Shown in pieces: positions 47,102 through 60,704 of a stretch of DNA of 64,000 nucleotides. The notes under the pieces are model-generated. The model saw only the letters and a list, made by a program, of their open reading frames with translations. It searched no databases and had not been told where the DNA came from. Numbering within the stretch: the stretch's first letter is position 1; every line of letters starts with the position of its first letter. Source of the DNA: Liolophura sinensis. Its lineage: Eukaryota > Mollusca > Polyplacophora > Chitonida > Chitonidae. Made by a program: the position numbers and the translations under genes. The stretch is taken from the NCBI RefSeq assembly GCF_032854445.1, contig NC_088299.1:13077608-13141607 (forward strand), read 5' to 3'.

Positions 47102-47560
47102 AATGGGAATAAAAGTATAAACACCAAAGGTTTAAGCTACATGTACCATTCATATATGTATGTTATGTTATAGTTAAGTGCAAGACATGGATCCATCTCC
47201 GTCAATCTGTAGATTTAGCATTCATGATCGTTGACATAACTGATCTAAATCAGCACTGGCCTAGACTGATTGAGAAACAAATATGCCTATTTGACTGCTG
47301 TTTGATGCAATACACACCAATTATTCACTTGTTCCATAGCAGTCAGTTCCAAGGGTGTAAGGAAAGAATGTGCAAATGAACGGTGAAAACAAGGGGAATC
47401 TACAAATTCTCGGTCAATACGGGTACTCACATTGAATCCCTGTCTGCTGGTGTAGAGAGTCGCGCAATTTATGGTCATTCTTGTTTTATGATTAAAACTA
47501 TACAAATCCTTCCGTCACACCTGCATTTCTCCCCGTTTTGAAGAAAACCGTGACGCCTTA

Positions 47561-47740
47561 CATTTATTTATTTGATTGGTGTTTTACGCTGTAAGAATAT
47601 TTCACATATATGACGGCCGGCCAGCAATATGGTGGGATGAGCCCGAGGGAAACCCACGACCATCCAAAGGTTGCAGCAGACCTTCCCACGTACGGCCGGA
47701 GCATAAGCTGGACTTGAACTCACAACGTCCGCATTGTTGA
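47561..47740 (-). mobile_element. SINE family A, partial
   Basis: TTTGATTGGTGTTTTACGCT, GGAAACCCACGACCATCCAA, CTGGACTTGAACTCACAACG. A few internal deletions. Confidence 0.85.
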
Positions 47741-47965
47741 AGGGCGTGACGTTTTGTGTTTACACAACTACCATCAAGTAGCACATTGTTACTTTTTAAG
47801 TGTACACCTGAACAGTTCGAAGAAACCCTGAGTAATGTGACTGTATTCCAGCGGTTATGTGTCAGCATTGTCGTCACTGCTCTGCTTTTACTCTCTATGC
47901 TGCATTTAGTCGTTTGAATCATAAGGTAAATCGGTTTTGCAATCAATGTGTCTTTCGAAGAGGTG

Positions 47966-48072
47966 TTTATTTATTTGACGGGTGTTTTACGCCGTACTCA
48001 AGAGTACTTCACTTATACGACGGCGTACAGCATTATGTTTGGAGGAAATTGGGTAGATACCTGCCCACGTAC
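47966..48072 (-). mobile_element. SINE family A, 3' fragment
   Basis: GGGTGTTTTACGCCGTACTC, ACGACGGCGTACAGCATTAT, ends at CCTGCCCACGTAC. Confidence 0.8.
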
Positions 48073-48208
48073 AAAGAAGTGTTTTAAAAAGAGGCGATCA
48101 TAAAGTGCGTTGCGTTGTTCATCCATGTCCGTGTCACGGATCACTGACATTAATGAGAAGTATTTAAACGTGTTACATTCCTCTACTTATAATACACGCG
48201 TACTTGAA

Positions 48209-48240
48209 ATAAATAAATAAATAAATAAATAAATAAATAT
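48209..48240 (+). repeat. (AAAT)n microsatellite
   Basis: Eight units of AAAT. Confidence 0.95.
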
Positions 48241-48529
48241 AATATCAAGTTTCTATGAGAATGTGTGTTCAAACATAAAAACACTTAAGCGGTCTGACAT
48301 GAAGATACCGGAAACTATATACATACATGCATTAGAGTTAAACCCTATCCGGGGTAAATTGAGCATGCAAAGGCTGTATTTCACAGGTTCTGTGTGGCCA
48401 TTTGCCAATGATCTAAACACTGAAATGAACACCTCTATATTCATTTGATTGTCAATTTACGTCTTTCTAGATATAATACAGCCTACAGGATTTCCCCTCA
48501 CTTCGTAACCCTCCCGACAAATCTCCATA

Positions 48530-48690
48530 TTTATAGCAAACCAGCCAAGGCTGGATTCGAACACGCGACCTGGCTGCCAGAACAACCCATTATAGATCAC
48601 TCGTCCAACAAAGGTCGTGAACTCCAGGTAATAGGTGTCACCGTGTAACTATACGGCTAGTGCTATGTCAAAGACACTCCGCATCGGCAT
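48530..48690 (-). mobile_element. tRNA-derived SINE, family D, fragment
   Basis: The complement has a good Pol III box B (GTGTTCGAATCCAGCC) with upstream tRNA-like CCTGGAGTTCACGACC; family not otherwise represented here. Confidence 0.5.
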
Positions 48691-48699
48691 GTACCTGTA

Positions 48700-50940
48700 A
48701 ATACCTGCCGTTAACGCTGCTGAAATTCCAAACTGTATGGTTACGCTAACACTCTTCTATAGAGCACAACATGTCGTGGTGTAAACCGTAAATGACGGTT
48801 TGTTTAGACTACTCGAGCAGTTTTCAAACTGGCGATCTCTGCGTCAGGCACCTTTTCGCCATCAATTCATGTCTAGTTTTATAGGCCATTCGACCAACAG
48901 ATCTCTGTATTTTATCAGTTTCCAGCATTGTATAACCTGTGCTATATAGTCATCGTAAATTTTAATCCCAAATCACGACACCTCTGTTACTTGAACAGTT
49001 TCTAATGACATTCTATCTGAAAAATGACAATCCCTACCACAAAATATGTCTGAAATTAGTTAGCTTGTCTTGGCGATGCAAAGGTCTGCACTGTCCAGAA
49101 CACAAAGCTAGAGGCAAGGGTTTGCAAGAATGATACACGTGACGATCTGGGTACGAGGATGTATAAAAATACCAACGTTTTCCTGACACGTGCGTCACCG
49201 GAGGCTAGATAACAGCAAGGGACTTGGCCAAAGGATGAATTACCACAGTCATGATTATTTCGACCATCATTATTTCAAATATTGCTGCCGTAATTAGGGC
49301 CATCATTTTAGTCACGATGGCAACCCCTACAGGGTTTTATTCTTAGCCAAAAGTTAAAGGCAAACCTATGTCGTATTCTGACTACCTACAAAATAACTCA
49401 AGAAAATGTGTATGGTGTAACAGTGACTTATGAAGCCTGTGTTACAAAATTAATCTTTCGAACGCCGATTTCGCCAAATTTTGACTGAAGTAAAAGTTTG
49501 AAGTATGTCTTACATTTGTGCTCCAGAAATTTATATTTTGACCATCTTTTACATGTTATTTTCAGTCTCATGTGTCACTTTTTCGAATTGTGCATGTGTA
49601 ACTGATACGAGAATATCCGTCGACAACACGCTTTGAACAGAAAGCGACTAAAATAACCGAAAGACACTGGACCAGCATCCGGAAAACCTAACGAAATCCA
49701 GTCAGTAACATTATCACGGAATGGAAGAATGTGTTGATGTTTGCGCCGTAGACTGTAAGTGTTCTAACAGTGTTAACCTGCGTTTCCATGAAATGAGCAG
49801 TGACATGACCTTAAAAAAATATCTGCGTCACTATATAGTGCTTAGATTAATTAACATCGAGTCAGCTGCAGCCTTCACTGCCAATCGCTAAATTGTGCTG
49901 ACGGCTCTTTCGTTGACAGCTTTTCCGTTTGACGGATATTCCGTTGACAGCTCTGTAATTAACAGCTGTTCCGTGGACTTGACAGATGGTGCAGCCAACT
50001 TAATATACACATAGAAATACCTGGGCTTTCTTCACAACATCTGAGTGCGTCTACCGAAGGATGGCATGTGGCAACTCCTGCGAAACATTGTTCTCTCTCC
50101 TGCAGAGCTAAAATCGTATTTTGTGTACGTTAGGCGGTTTGTCGTGCACTATACCTGGGGATTTTCAGCTCAGCCCTGGATAAATGCCCCAGCCATAAAC
50201 ATGCCCAAAACGAAAATAAGTACCGAGTAAAATTAATAAAAACGTCATCGTTGAGATATAGTAATCGGTGATGCCAAGGCTAACATGACCTGGATTTTTT
50301 TTTTAAAAAAGTTCACACAGACCCGCATGGACACTAAGGTTACGTGAGCGCAATGATTTTCCTTACTATTTCTGCAGCGAATTTGTCAACTTCAACCTCA
50401 AAACTATATATCTCCTAACTTTCGCGTACAATGCCATACCACAGTATAGGGCTCTACAACATATTAAGAAATCAACCTAGCATGACCACCATTTGTTTCA
50501 GTTGTGGTTGCAGGAAGTGAGGTCATAGCATTTTGTTACCTTTGTAACCTCAAGAGGTGATGGGAAGTAACACTGGCAAAAATGTTTTCAGTTCTGTGCA
50601 AAACAAACAAAGTTCTGATATATTTTGTGTAGGTGCAATATAACACTGCAGACATTTATCGTGTATCAACAACCTAAAATGTCTGTGCGGTAGTATTACT
50701 CAATCAGAGCTCCTTTACGCTTCAGTCCGAAGACAAATCAATTGCCCGATTGGTGTGAAACCATAAGTCACGAGCAGACTAGCACGCTCCTTGCCATTGG
50801 CGATCTGTGCATCTAGTATTCTCTCATATGGAACAACCCACATTCTTAAAGTTCGTTCGTTAGCATGAAAAACTGACATACCTTTGCGTCAAATCAACTT
50901 CGGAGGAGGAGGGGGATGGTATTTTACTGTACCCAAATGA
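48700..50940. other. Intronic, nothing recognised
   Basis: 49895-49990 has four loose copies of TTCCGTTGACAGCT-like sequence. No supported exon. Confidence 0.4.
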
Positions 50941-50954
50941 GCGTTTAAGCTACA

Positions 50955-51235
50955 TCGTACTTAACCATTTTTCAGCCATATAACGAGGAGGAGTTATTAA
51001 ATGTGTGTATATATACGAGTTCATGCCGCCAAAGTAATGCCGCCACTGCAGTATCAGGCCACCCATTAACGTTGCGCTAACACTGGGTAAACCTGGGCAA
51101 AGTTCTTTTTCCTTTGGCGTTACCCTCTCAGTATCAAGAAATATCATTTTTGAAGTTTTTGCTTTAACCCGAGACGGTTTTGATTCCAGGGACTCGACTT
51201 CGAGACGGACGCTCTAACCATTAAGCCAACCAGGC
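50955..51235 (-). mobile_element. SINE family B
   Basis: ATCGTACTTAACCATTTTTC, GCCATATAACGAGGAGGAGT at the 3' end; the head complement TTAGAGCGTCCGTCTCGAAG with box B-like sequence at 51170-51225. Confidence 0.75.
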
Positions 51236-51239
51236 GAAA

Positions 51240-52500
51240 GTGAGCAGTAGGCCTGCTTACTGAAGTGAGTCCATTGTTTAAACTACGACAGTAAATCTCA
51301 CTTGCGTTCGAGGAATGGGTCCCTAATAATGCCTCATAAATCAAACATTTTTTGGATAAATATATCGGTATATTTTGTGCCTTTCTTCTCATTTATGTCT
51401 CATTCATTTTGATGGATTCGTTATTTCCCTATGAGCATTAAGGTATTCTTTTCCCCTGTAAATTAGGGGAGAAAATGACGTCAAAGATAACCGTCCATGG
51501 TGTAATAATCCGAGTATCTAGCCAACAACATTGCCAGTTTTAAGATTGCCAGTACAGGTATCAAGTCACCGAATGTTCGTGTCGAACGGCCTATAACAGG
51601 CATTGATAGCCTTATTATGGGTTTTTCACAGAAATTATCCTTCAACATGTCAGTAATAAAGCATATTTTTTTACCACAAAGCTGTAACTTATTAAAAAAA
51701 TAACAGTGTTAAACATTAAATATTAAAACAGTAACAATATTAAAACAGTAAATGACTTCAAAACCGACTCAAAATCTTTTACACGAAATTGTATAGCTAA
51801 ATGTATTGATCTCCATGGCAACTCTGGACAGTCAGTAATAGAAAATCACACCAACCGATGCCCAATAACTCACGACAACCTTAAACAGTTAAACATAACC
51901 AATATTTTTGTTCCAAATGGTTTGTATAGACTGAAAGCTGAATGCCTTTAAAAGAGCTGTTCGAAGGCTTTCCTTATTACTATCGACATTTGTGTACTTT
52001 ACATTTATATGCCAAGACAATTACAGCGATGTTATACAATGTAAGCCCCGTGACAGACACGCTTGTCAGCCAAGTCAAGCAGCCAAGCGTTGTGGCCCCA
52101 GACTCTTCGTTGGAAGACTAAAGGCAAGACAGCAAAATACAGTAAACAGCTGAGTTTTAAACCCATGTCGGACTAGGTGATATAAACACTGCGAACAAAA
52201 TGCAGAATAAAAATAGACAGCCGCATAAAATATTCATGAATTCGTAAACATATCTTTCTCAGATGGATTTTATGGGATTTTCATCTTAACGTAGAAATCA
52301 ATGGACTTTTTTGTGGCTTGATTCCATTCGGATTTTTAGTTATAGGATATTTAAATCAAACCTCAGCCACACAACGGACACCTCAGTGGATACTTTACTG
52401 GATGCTAAACGTCTTCTGACTAACATTTCATCTAAAACAGATACAGTGATACGAAACGAAAGTCCCAAATTTTCAAGATTTTCAGTCCAGTTTTGAATCA
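51240..52500. other. Intronic, nothing recognised
   Basis: AT-rich; short ATTAAAACAGTAA repeats at 51715-51755. No supported exon. Confidence 0.4.
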
Positions 52501-52502
52501 AG

Positions 52503-54229
52503 ACATGTGAGACATGATAAACGTTACCAATGGCTACATGATAGTCATGAGTGAGACATGATAAACGTTACCCATGGCTATATGATGGTCATGAGCGAGA
52601 CGTGATAAACGTTGCCCATCGCTACATGATGGTCATGAGCGAGACGTGATAAACGTTACCCATAGCTACATTATGGTTATGAATGAGATATGATAGACGT
52701 TACCCATAGCTCCATGATGGTCATGAGTGAGACATGTTAAACGTTACCCATAGCTACATTATGGTCATGAATGAGACATGATAAACGTTACCCATGGCTA
52801 CATGATGTTCATGAGCGAGACATGATAAACGTTACCCATGGCTGCATGATGGTCATGAGTGAGACATGATAAATGTTACCCATAGCTACATTATGGTTAT
52901 GAATGACATATGATAGACGTTACCCATAGCTCCATGATGGTCATGACTGAGACATGTTAAACGTTACCCATAGCTACATTATGGTCATGAATGAGACATG
53001 ATAAACGTTACCCACAGTTACATGATGGTCATGAGTGAGACATGATAAACGTTACCCATGGCTGCATGATGGTCATGAATGAGGCATGATAAAGGTTATC
53101 CATAGCTACATGATGGTCATGAGTGAGACATGAACGTTACCCATGGCTGCATGATGGTCATGAATGAGACATGATAACGTTATCCATAGCTACATGATGG
53201 TCATGAGTGAGACATGAACGTTACCCATAGCTCCATGATGGTCATGAGTGAGACATGATAACGTTATCCATAGCTACATGATGGTCATGAGTGAGACGTG
53301 ATAAACGTTACCCATGGCTGCATGATGGTCATGAATGAGACATGATAACGTTATCCATAGCTACATGATGGTCATGAGTGAGACATGAACGTTACCCATG
53401 GCTGCATGATGGTCATGAATGAGACATGATAAACGTTACAAATGGCTACATGATAGTCATGAGTGAGACATGATAAACGTTACCCATGGCTACATGATGG
53501 TCATGAGCGAGACGTGATAAACGTTACCCATAGCTACATTATGGTTATGAATGAGATATGATAGACGTTACCCATAGCTCCATGATGGTCATGAGTGAGA
53601 CATGTTAAACGTTACCCATAGCTACATTATGGTCATGAATGAGACATGATAAACGTTACCCACAGTTACATGATGGTCATGAATGAGACATGATAAACGT
53701 TACCCATGGCTGCATGATGGTCATGAGTGAGACATGATAAACATTATCCATGGCTACATGATGGTCATGAGTGAGACATGAACGTTACCCATGGCTGCAT
53801 GATGGTCATGAATGAGACATGATAAACGTTACCCATGGCTGCATGATGGTCATGAGTGAGACATGATAAACGTTACCCATGGCTGCATGATGGTCATGAA
53901 TGAGACATGATAACGTTATCCATAGCTACATGATGGTCATGAGTGAGACATGATAAACGTTACCAATGGCTGCATGATGGTCATGGATGAGACATGATAA
54001 CGTTATCCATAGCTACATGATGGTCATGAGTGAGACATGATAAACGTTACCAATGGCTGCATGATGGTCATGAATGAGACATGATAACGTTATCCATAGC
54101 TACATGATGATCATGAGTGAGACATGAACGTTACCCATGGCTGCATGATGGTCATGAATGAGACATGATAAACGTTACCCATGGCTGCATGATGGTCATG
54201 AGTGAGACATGATAAACGTTACCCATCGC
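52503..54229 (+). repeat. 44-bp minisatellite, about 40 units, higher-order structure
   Basis: Unit landmarks: GAGTGAGACATGATAAACGT, TACCCATGGCTACATGATGG, TCAT. Unit length is 44 bp, with 43-bp (GATAACG) and 41-bp (CATGAACG) variants interspersed. A four-unit block (ATTATGGTTATGAATGA, GATAGACG, CTCCATG, ATGTTAAACG) occurs at about 52670, 52890 and 53550. Confidence 0.95.
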
Positions 54230-55735
54230 ATGACACCCATGATTCAGGCTGCTAATCTACGTGATCTATAAGAACAAGCGTAAATCAGCAATATTCTTAT
54301 TACTTAATTACAGGATGTTGTCGTAAAAAACTTTCGTCAACATTATCTTGCTTCTTACGGCATTGTCCTATCAGATGGCACTGTAATGATCATGACTTTT
54401 GACCTTTTTGGATTATTTCATTATAATTAAAAAGTAAATGCGATTGATTCCGTCAGAATTTGGACAAGGATATAAAAATTAATAGAAGAGAACTCGAGAT
54501 TAGAATTGAAACCTTGAAAATCCACCTAACTGGCCTATCAACTTGAGTCTGTAAGCTGCTATTTTAGTCAAAAAGATGATGCACTGGTGTGACACCATGT
54601 ATCTTCTTACACATAACGTGAATTTTGAGTGACCAATGTTTATAACCAAGTTTATTTTCTTCCTGTCCATAATACTGAAAAAATCTTTTAACTTCAACTC
54701 CAGCATTTGAACGATGTATGCTTATAATTTGCACCTATTCATTTTGTAAATCGCTAATTGCTGTCAGTTGTGGTGGTATCACGTCAAAAAGTCAACTTCC
54801 AATCAATAATTTGATCAGCTGTATCTCGGTTTTAAAACATCGTGTGTTTAAATTTCATACAGTTAAATTGTATACATCTAAGTTTGGTACATTTTAACTA
54901 CAACTTCACTGCGAGTTAATTAGAATTCGCGATCCATGACTATTGTAATAATAATAATAATAATAATAATAACAATAATAATGACATAAGCAAGTCAGTA
55001 GTGGAGCTCCTGTGTATATTCCGTGCTGTTGACCATGTTACACGCCTGTGAGGTGTTTGTGTGGTACGCTTTCTATAGGACGCATGGCCATACGGCTATA
55101 CTCTTCGTTTAAAAAAAAATAGCCCATGGATGCATTCACATAATATCGGCTTATAAAATGAGAATTTAATTACTATGCGTCGACCTATTGTGGGCGTAGC
55201 GAACATGTTAGTTGGTTGTAAATATTGTCACATCCAGCGTCTATGCACACTTTGTATGCCATTGCAATCAGTGTACCTGTGTGTTAAATCGTTTGTCTGG
55301 CAAGCTCTTTGTAATACCGTATCGATCACTATTGGTCTCAAGTATTTTAATGCAAGGGCCTTACAATAGGTTGTCCGTGACGACACCTTAATAAACCGAA
55401 TAAAACCAGCTTATCCCAGGTCTTGTGACTTCAAAAAATGACACATTTTTTTATTTTAAAGTTACAAGTAGGCTGTTATACGTAGTGGGGCCTGCCTAAC
55501 TCCTAACTGGTTGCATTTTTTGGCGATGTATTGTTATACTGTAAATTGCAATTAAACCACGAAAAAATGTGATGTCATTTTTGAAGGCCGAAAATCACTG
55601 TTGGTCTCAAGCAGAAATTTGTCGGCAGGTAGACCAACTAATGCTCTTTATTTCACTCCTGTGTAACCATTTTGCTACAGGGGATAGTGTTGGCGTAAAA
55701 TGCACATGAAAGACACGTTACATCTACTGTGGAAG
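54230..55735. other. Intronic, nothing recognised apart from (TAA)n
   Basis: (TAA)n at 54947-54982. No supported exon. Confidence 0.45.
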
Positions 55736-55737
55736 CA

Positions 55738-55994
55738 ACACTGAAACAATTAATCTCTTAATTTTAATATAAAAACTGTTGTCTGGGTGATGCTGGAATT
55801 TATTCTGCTATTTCAACAGATTATTCTGTTAAATATACACACATGTCCTATTAATTCAACATAAAGATTCCTGTCAGACTAAGAGGATATTATGTTGAAT
55901 GTGACGCAGTATTATGTTATAATAAGGGAATACATTCTGACATCACTCAGACAACAGATGTTCTGTTAAAATTAACAGAATATTTTTTGAGTGT
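55738..55994. mobile_element. MITE-like element, copy 2
   Basis: Same family as 46851: left ACACTGAAACAATTAATCTC, right complement ACACTCAAAAAATATTCTGT; GTTGTCTGGGTGATG and its mirrored CATCACTCAGACAAC. Confidence 0.82.
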
Positions 55995-56009
55995 AGGTAA
56001 CTTGTCTTT

Positions 56010-56195
<186 letters not shown>

Positions 56196-56599
56196 TCAAT
56201 AAGAGGTCAAATGAGCCCGAGTCTCAAGTTTTATACGAGGATAGTATTACTAGCATTAAAAGCCGTCAGTGTGGTGTTCAGTTTTTAATTTCATCTATAT
56301 GTATACTCTTCTCGCAATGATATAAAACGGGGTTCAAAGGTCAATATGCCAGGTTGTTGGCTTTATAATTTACAAATTACGTACAAAACAACATTTATAT
56401 GCTATCCGCTTGTGAAGTTGGTCGTGCTCGTTGTCAAAGGTACTTATCATCCAATCACAAGAACACATGAGGTGTAGGGTCAGGCCCGGCAATGGACACA
56501 GAATTTGTGCATCAGCTGGTGACAAAAATGGCAGATGACGCTCGCGTGGCAGTTCGCGCAGTCTGACTTTGGATGAACACCATTTAGCCACCATCGTGA

Positions 56600-56705
56600 C
56601 TTACTTGCCAAAGGTCGAAAGTTTACCTCGGGAAGTTCTATTGTCTCCACCCATAAAACTGACAGCCATCATTTAAGTAAAAAATTCATGAGTATGTAGT
56701 TAAAT
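56600..56705 (+). mobile_element. SINE 3' fragment related to families A/B
   Basis: ACTTGCCAAAGGTCGAAAGT, TTGTCTCCACCCATAAAACT, AAAATTCATGAGTATGTAGT. Same type as 32960-33085. Confidence 0.55.
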
Positions 56706-56709
56706 ATAA

Positions 56710-57355
56710 TAATGATCCGCTATCTGAGGATGACCAGTGCTTAGTGGGGGGCTTATTATCTGTCGTCTCCATCATGAGATCACACAGTTCGACTGCTGGA
56801 CATGTCAACTTATTGTACAATGAACATTCAGCACTCAGCCATTAGCTAAAAGCTCCTGTGCGGTTTCTAGTGTAGAGTAATCCGGTGAGATGGTCCGTAC
56901 AGACGGTAAGGCGATAAAAGTGTTGTCGTAGTTCGAACAGACTCTGCGGGGAACTTTAAGTTCAGATTAAATCAGGCGCACGAAATATATAAATGAATTT
57001 ATTACATGGATAACGCTTGTTTTCTAGCCGATTTGCTGATGTATTACAGACCTGTTTTAATGAGCTGTTTAATGGACCATCAATTGGGTCAATTGATGAG
57101 CGTCTGAGGATCAATTGTGAACTATTTACTATCCTTTATCATTCTTTACAATTTACTTGGATCAAAGAGAAGCTGATGTAGCACCACCCTGACAATAAAG
57201 AATACTGACAGTTTCTGATCAGTTCACGGCAGCAATGAAAGCAATTACAATGACACGTGAACTCTTATAGATGCGGCAAAGTGCTCTTGAGTTTAATAAG
57301 TTCATCGTCAATAAAGTATGACAGTCGCTTGTACAAAGGATTCGTAAATATAAGC
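56710..57355. other. Intronic, nothing recognised
   Basis: No supported exon or element. Confidence 0.4.
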
Positions 57356-57360
57356 GTCAA

Positions 57361-57710
57361 GTCCGACATTCATATACCATTCGTAGTCCGTAAAAGGCGT
57401 TCCAAGTCAATAATCGCAAGATCCATTTCCAAAACAACGTTTAACACTAGCTCCCAAAGACAAAGGTTTGTAAGAAATTATACAAATAAGAAATAAAGCC
57501 GGTAACACACAACAGAAAAGCGGTCATCAGTTTTCAATGATGCCGGCAGACAATGAATATTCCAGACATGAATTCCATATCAAAGTTCAAATTCGTAGTC
57601 CGTGAATGAGTTCCAGGTCAAATAACATTTAAACAAGTATCTCAGTCGCGCTTTAATTGCAACTGTTCTTAAAGGCATCATGCAGATGTAATGAGCATGG
57701 CTACTTTACG
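57361..57710 (-). mobile_element. Penelope-like 3' end, second copy
   Basis: Matches 24554-24876 along its length: GTCCGACATTCATATACCAT, AGCTCCCAAAGACAAAGGT, ACCGGTAACACACAACAGA-type and CATCATGCAGATGTAATGAG. 5' truncated; no reverse transcriptase remains. Confidence 0.8.
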
Positions 57711-58240
57711 GGAAATGATTGTAAATCAAATGATTGTAAATCACCAAGATGTCGATCGTAGCTATAGCTAACAACTGACCCCCCAAGGGATTGTAAGATA
57801 GTGCAGTTCTTACCATCAAACAATATAATAAGGTGACTGTTGTAAATATTTACAATCGCTCCAAAATTAATGTTAAGCACAAATACTTGCTTAAGATAGG
57901 CTGTTAGTTCGTACTTTTCGACTCGGTTTGCAAAAATGTACATTGCAGTTGTCTTAAAAAGACATGTTGTTGTTACTAACTGCTGGATCATTATGATGTA
58001 GAACTCTTTTGAAAATGAAGGCAAGAAAAGTTATTAACCGGTACATTGTTTATTTACCCTTGCCACCGTAATGTACGGGTCAAGTTTGGTCTACGATCGC
58101 GATTGTAACTTCAAAAAACTTACAATCGCCTTATAATTTCTTGGCGTAAGCAGCGTAAATTATTATTTCAATCAACTGTATACTCAACTGTAGGGTCTAC
58201 AATTGATTGGAACTAAAACTGCTTTGTGCAAACGGGCCCT
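57711..58240. mobile_element. Possible non-autonomous palindromic element
   Basis: Repeated GATTGTAAATCA, TTACAATCGC, GATCGTAGCTATAGC and CTACGATCGCGATTGTAAC in both orientations, ending TTGTGCAAACGGGCCCTGGC. I associate that ending with mollusc MITEs. Boundaries uncertain. Confidence 0.4.
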
Positions 58241-58244
58241 GGCG

Positions 58245-60350
58245 TTTTATTTCAAGAATAACTCATAGAGACTGAATTGCCGATTCGTCACAAACCACTG
58301 CCCAACGACAGGTACCCGACCGACCATGTGGTTTATTGTTGCAGCGAGAGACAGATTCGACCACACGACCTTTTGACCTTCATTGGGGTGGTCTTATGAA
58401 TGCTATGAAGACTTTCGTTTGTACCTTAGATTGAACCCTAGGTTCGTTTGAGGTCAGGACGGGTCCTCGAAGAGTTGGAGATGACCTATTGGGCTGTGTA
58501 GGCACATCATCACCGTGTTTACAGAAACACTTCAAAACCCTTCCCTACTTTTCATCATTTGTCGTTTTCCATAAACATGTCACCATAGAGACAGTACCTT
58601 TTAAATAATCAGACAGTTCTTTGTCGCGCCATTTACAAGTGGTATTTCGAAGTCAAAAATGTGTGCAAAACAAAACACAAGTTACTCAAAACAATGTGTA
58701 ATCCAACAGCATATATCGTCTGGAAATAAAGTAAAAGAAAACAAATCTATCGAACGCTAATTACCTCTGAAAAAGGATTTTATTTTAACTTCATTTAAAT
58801 TGGTAGCGTTACACAAGTATAGAGGAAATATGCATGTTTCGATAGATTTATTTCCACTGCGAGGGCCAGTTTTATCTAAGATTTGTATTCAGTTTAACAG
58901 TTAGTGAGAGAAGAGTCGTGGTTAAAATACCATGACTTCAAATAGTGCAAACTCTACATAACTTTAGCCGTCTGTAGAAGATAGTGAAAGAAAATATCAT
59001 TTGTACAATCATAAGCTCAAAATCCAATGATTACATCTTCAACAATATGTAAAACGTAGATTCACGTGTACGCCATAATATTGATATTTTCTAGATGAAT
59101 AAAATTCTTATAATACTGTTAATACAACTGTTAAAAATATAGCTACAAATGCTTCTCTTTCTATAAAGTACAAGAAACTGTAAACAGGCCGTTACAGATA
59201 AACTGTATATATATATTCAGACATCTTCTATCTGGTCTGAGGATGCGTCCGTTTATGGCCGGAAGACACTAGCGTGTGAATTAACGGCATCCAGATTCAA
59301 GCCGACATCTTATCAGACTCGTGAACACCGTCATCATCCTATGGAGAATTCTTGCGGTATTCTACGCATGTTCGGAGACGAACCTGCCACGGTTATGTAA
59401 GGACATGGATCACCGTGAGTGTTCATCTTTGGGCTGCAAGCCCGCATCAGGCCAGGGGCCAACAAATGTTTTGTTTGCTTACATTCCAAATGACTTTCCA
59501 CTCGATCAGATTATCCTCAATTTCCGGAACAATTCTGACAGGTTAAGGAGTAAATATGCGTTGTTTAGATATATAATTCTCCGAGGACTCGATGCAGTGG
59601 TTCATCTGATAACGCATGGCCTGACAGCTGACAGCTGACATCAGGTGTGTTCTTGTCCAGTGCTGAATGTATCCTTTTCTTCAGGTGATATCGATCTAGA
59701 ATCGATCTGTGGATGAATACACCACAGAATCTGGGCTCGTGTCAAGCGTGGACAACCATTATCCACCTGACAAAGAGCATTTGTACTACGGTGATAATAG
59801 ATTCATACCCATAAGGTGTCTTTTATATGTAGCTCTTAGTACTAATTGTCGCTGGGCCTACACATGTATCTACCTTTCCTTGGTGGACAATTTCTGAATT
59901 TCTGATCGGAAAGACCAATCTAAAATGATGTATATATCAGACGAAAGACCATTATAAACTGTGCGGGAAAATAATTGAATTTTTTTTTTTTTTTTGTTTT
60001 TCTTTTTGGAATCAGATTCTGCGGTGGTCTGTTGTGGCCCAGAAGGTATCAGTTACGTCACATCTGTACTTTTTGCCTGAAATAATTCATTTCAAGGTCG
60101 AATAAACAAATACATTCAAAGATCTATATGTACATCATTTGGAATGATGAAACGTGGCAGTCTAATGAGTGTCAAGCAAAACCCTATGTGACATCATTAC
60201 TTCCATTGTGATCAGGAAAGGTCATCATGGAATAAAATATTCAAATGCATTTTAGTAGGTTAAACGTATTGTAAAAAAAATAAATCCAACTATTTTCCGG
60301 GACAGTTTTTAATGGTTTTACATACTTTATTTTAGTGCTTTCTTTGCCTT
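58245..60350. other. Intronic, nothing recognised
   Basis: A T-run at 59978-60000. A 105-codon open frame at 59321-59638 has a hydrophobic start and several Cys but no recognised similarity and no splice context. Confidence 0.4.
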
Positions 60351-60355
60351 TAAAC

Positions 60356-60555
60356 CGGTGCTTTCTTTCAGAGCCTGTCAAGACGTAGGTTTTACTTTCA
60401 TCTCTTATTCCAACTATAGCCTATTTATAATGTTCCCTAATTGCTTAAGGCATGTTTTTATAGTGTAATGTTAGACCTGTACTTTCTCTCCGAGCCTGTT
60501 AAGACATAGGTATAACTTCCGCCTCTTATTCCAACTATAGCTTATTTATAATGCC
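60356..60555 (+). repeat. 120-bp direct duplication
   Basis: CTCTTATTCCAACTATAGC and TATTTATAATG recur exactly 120 bp apart; GAGCCTGT(C/T)AAGAC too. Confidence 0.88.
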
Positions 60556-60652
60556 CAATCCTCGTCGGTGCTTGGCTATTGATGTCGTAGGCATGGCGAA
60601 GGACAGTAGTTAACTCATTGAACTCAGGTCCCGCCACAAATCTGTCGACTTT

Positions 60653-60700
60653 TATTCATTTATTTATTTATTTATTTATTCATTTATTTACTTATTTATA
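60653..60700 (+). repeat. (ATTT)n microsatellite
   Basis: About 11 units, two of them altered by a C. Confidence 0.9.
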
Positions 60701-60704
60701 GGTA

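Noticed and set aside
48540-48560. True tRNA gene from the GTTCGAATCC-type box B
   Set aside because: No acceptor stem or anticodon arm could be assembled; fits a SINE remnant better.
52503-54229. 44-bp repeats as a possible CRISPR array or coding repeat
   Set aside because: No spacers, and unit lengths of 41, 43 and 44 bp break every frame; it is a minisatellite.
59321-59638. 105-codon open frame with hydrophobic start and several Cys, as a small secreted protein
   Set aside because: No family recognised, inside a long intron, no upstream signals; kept only as a note.
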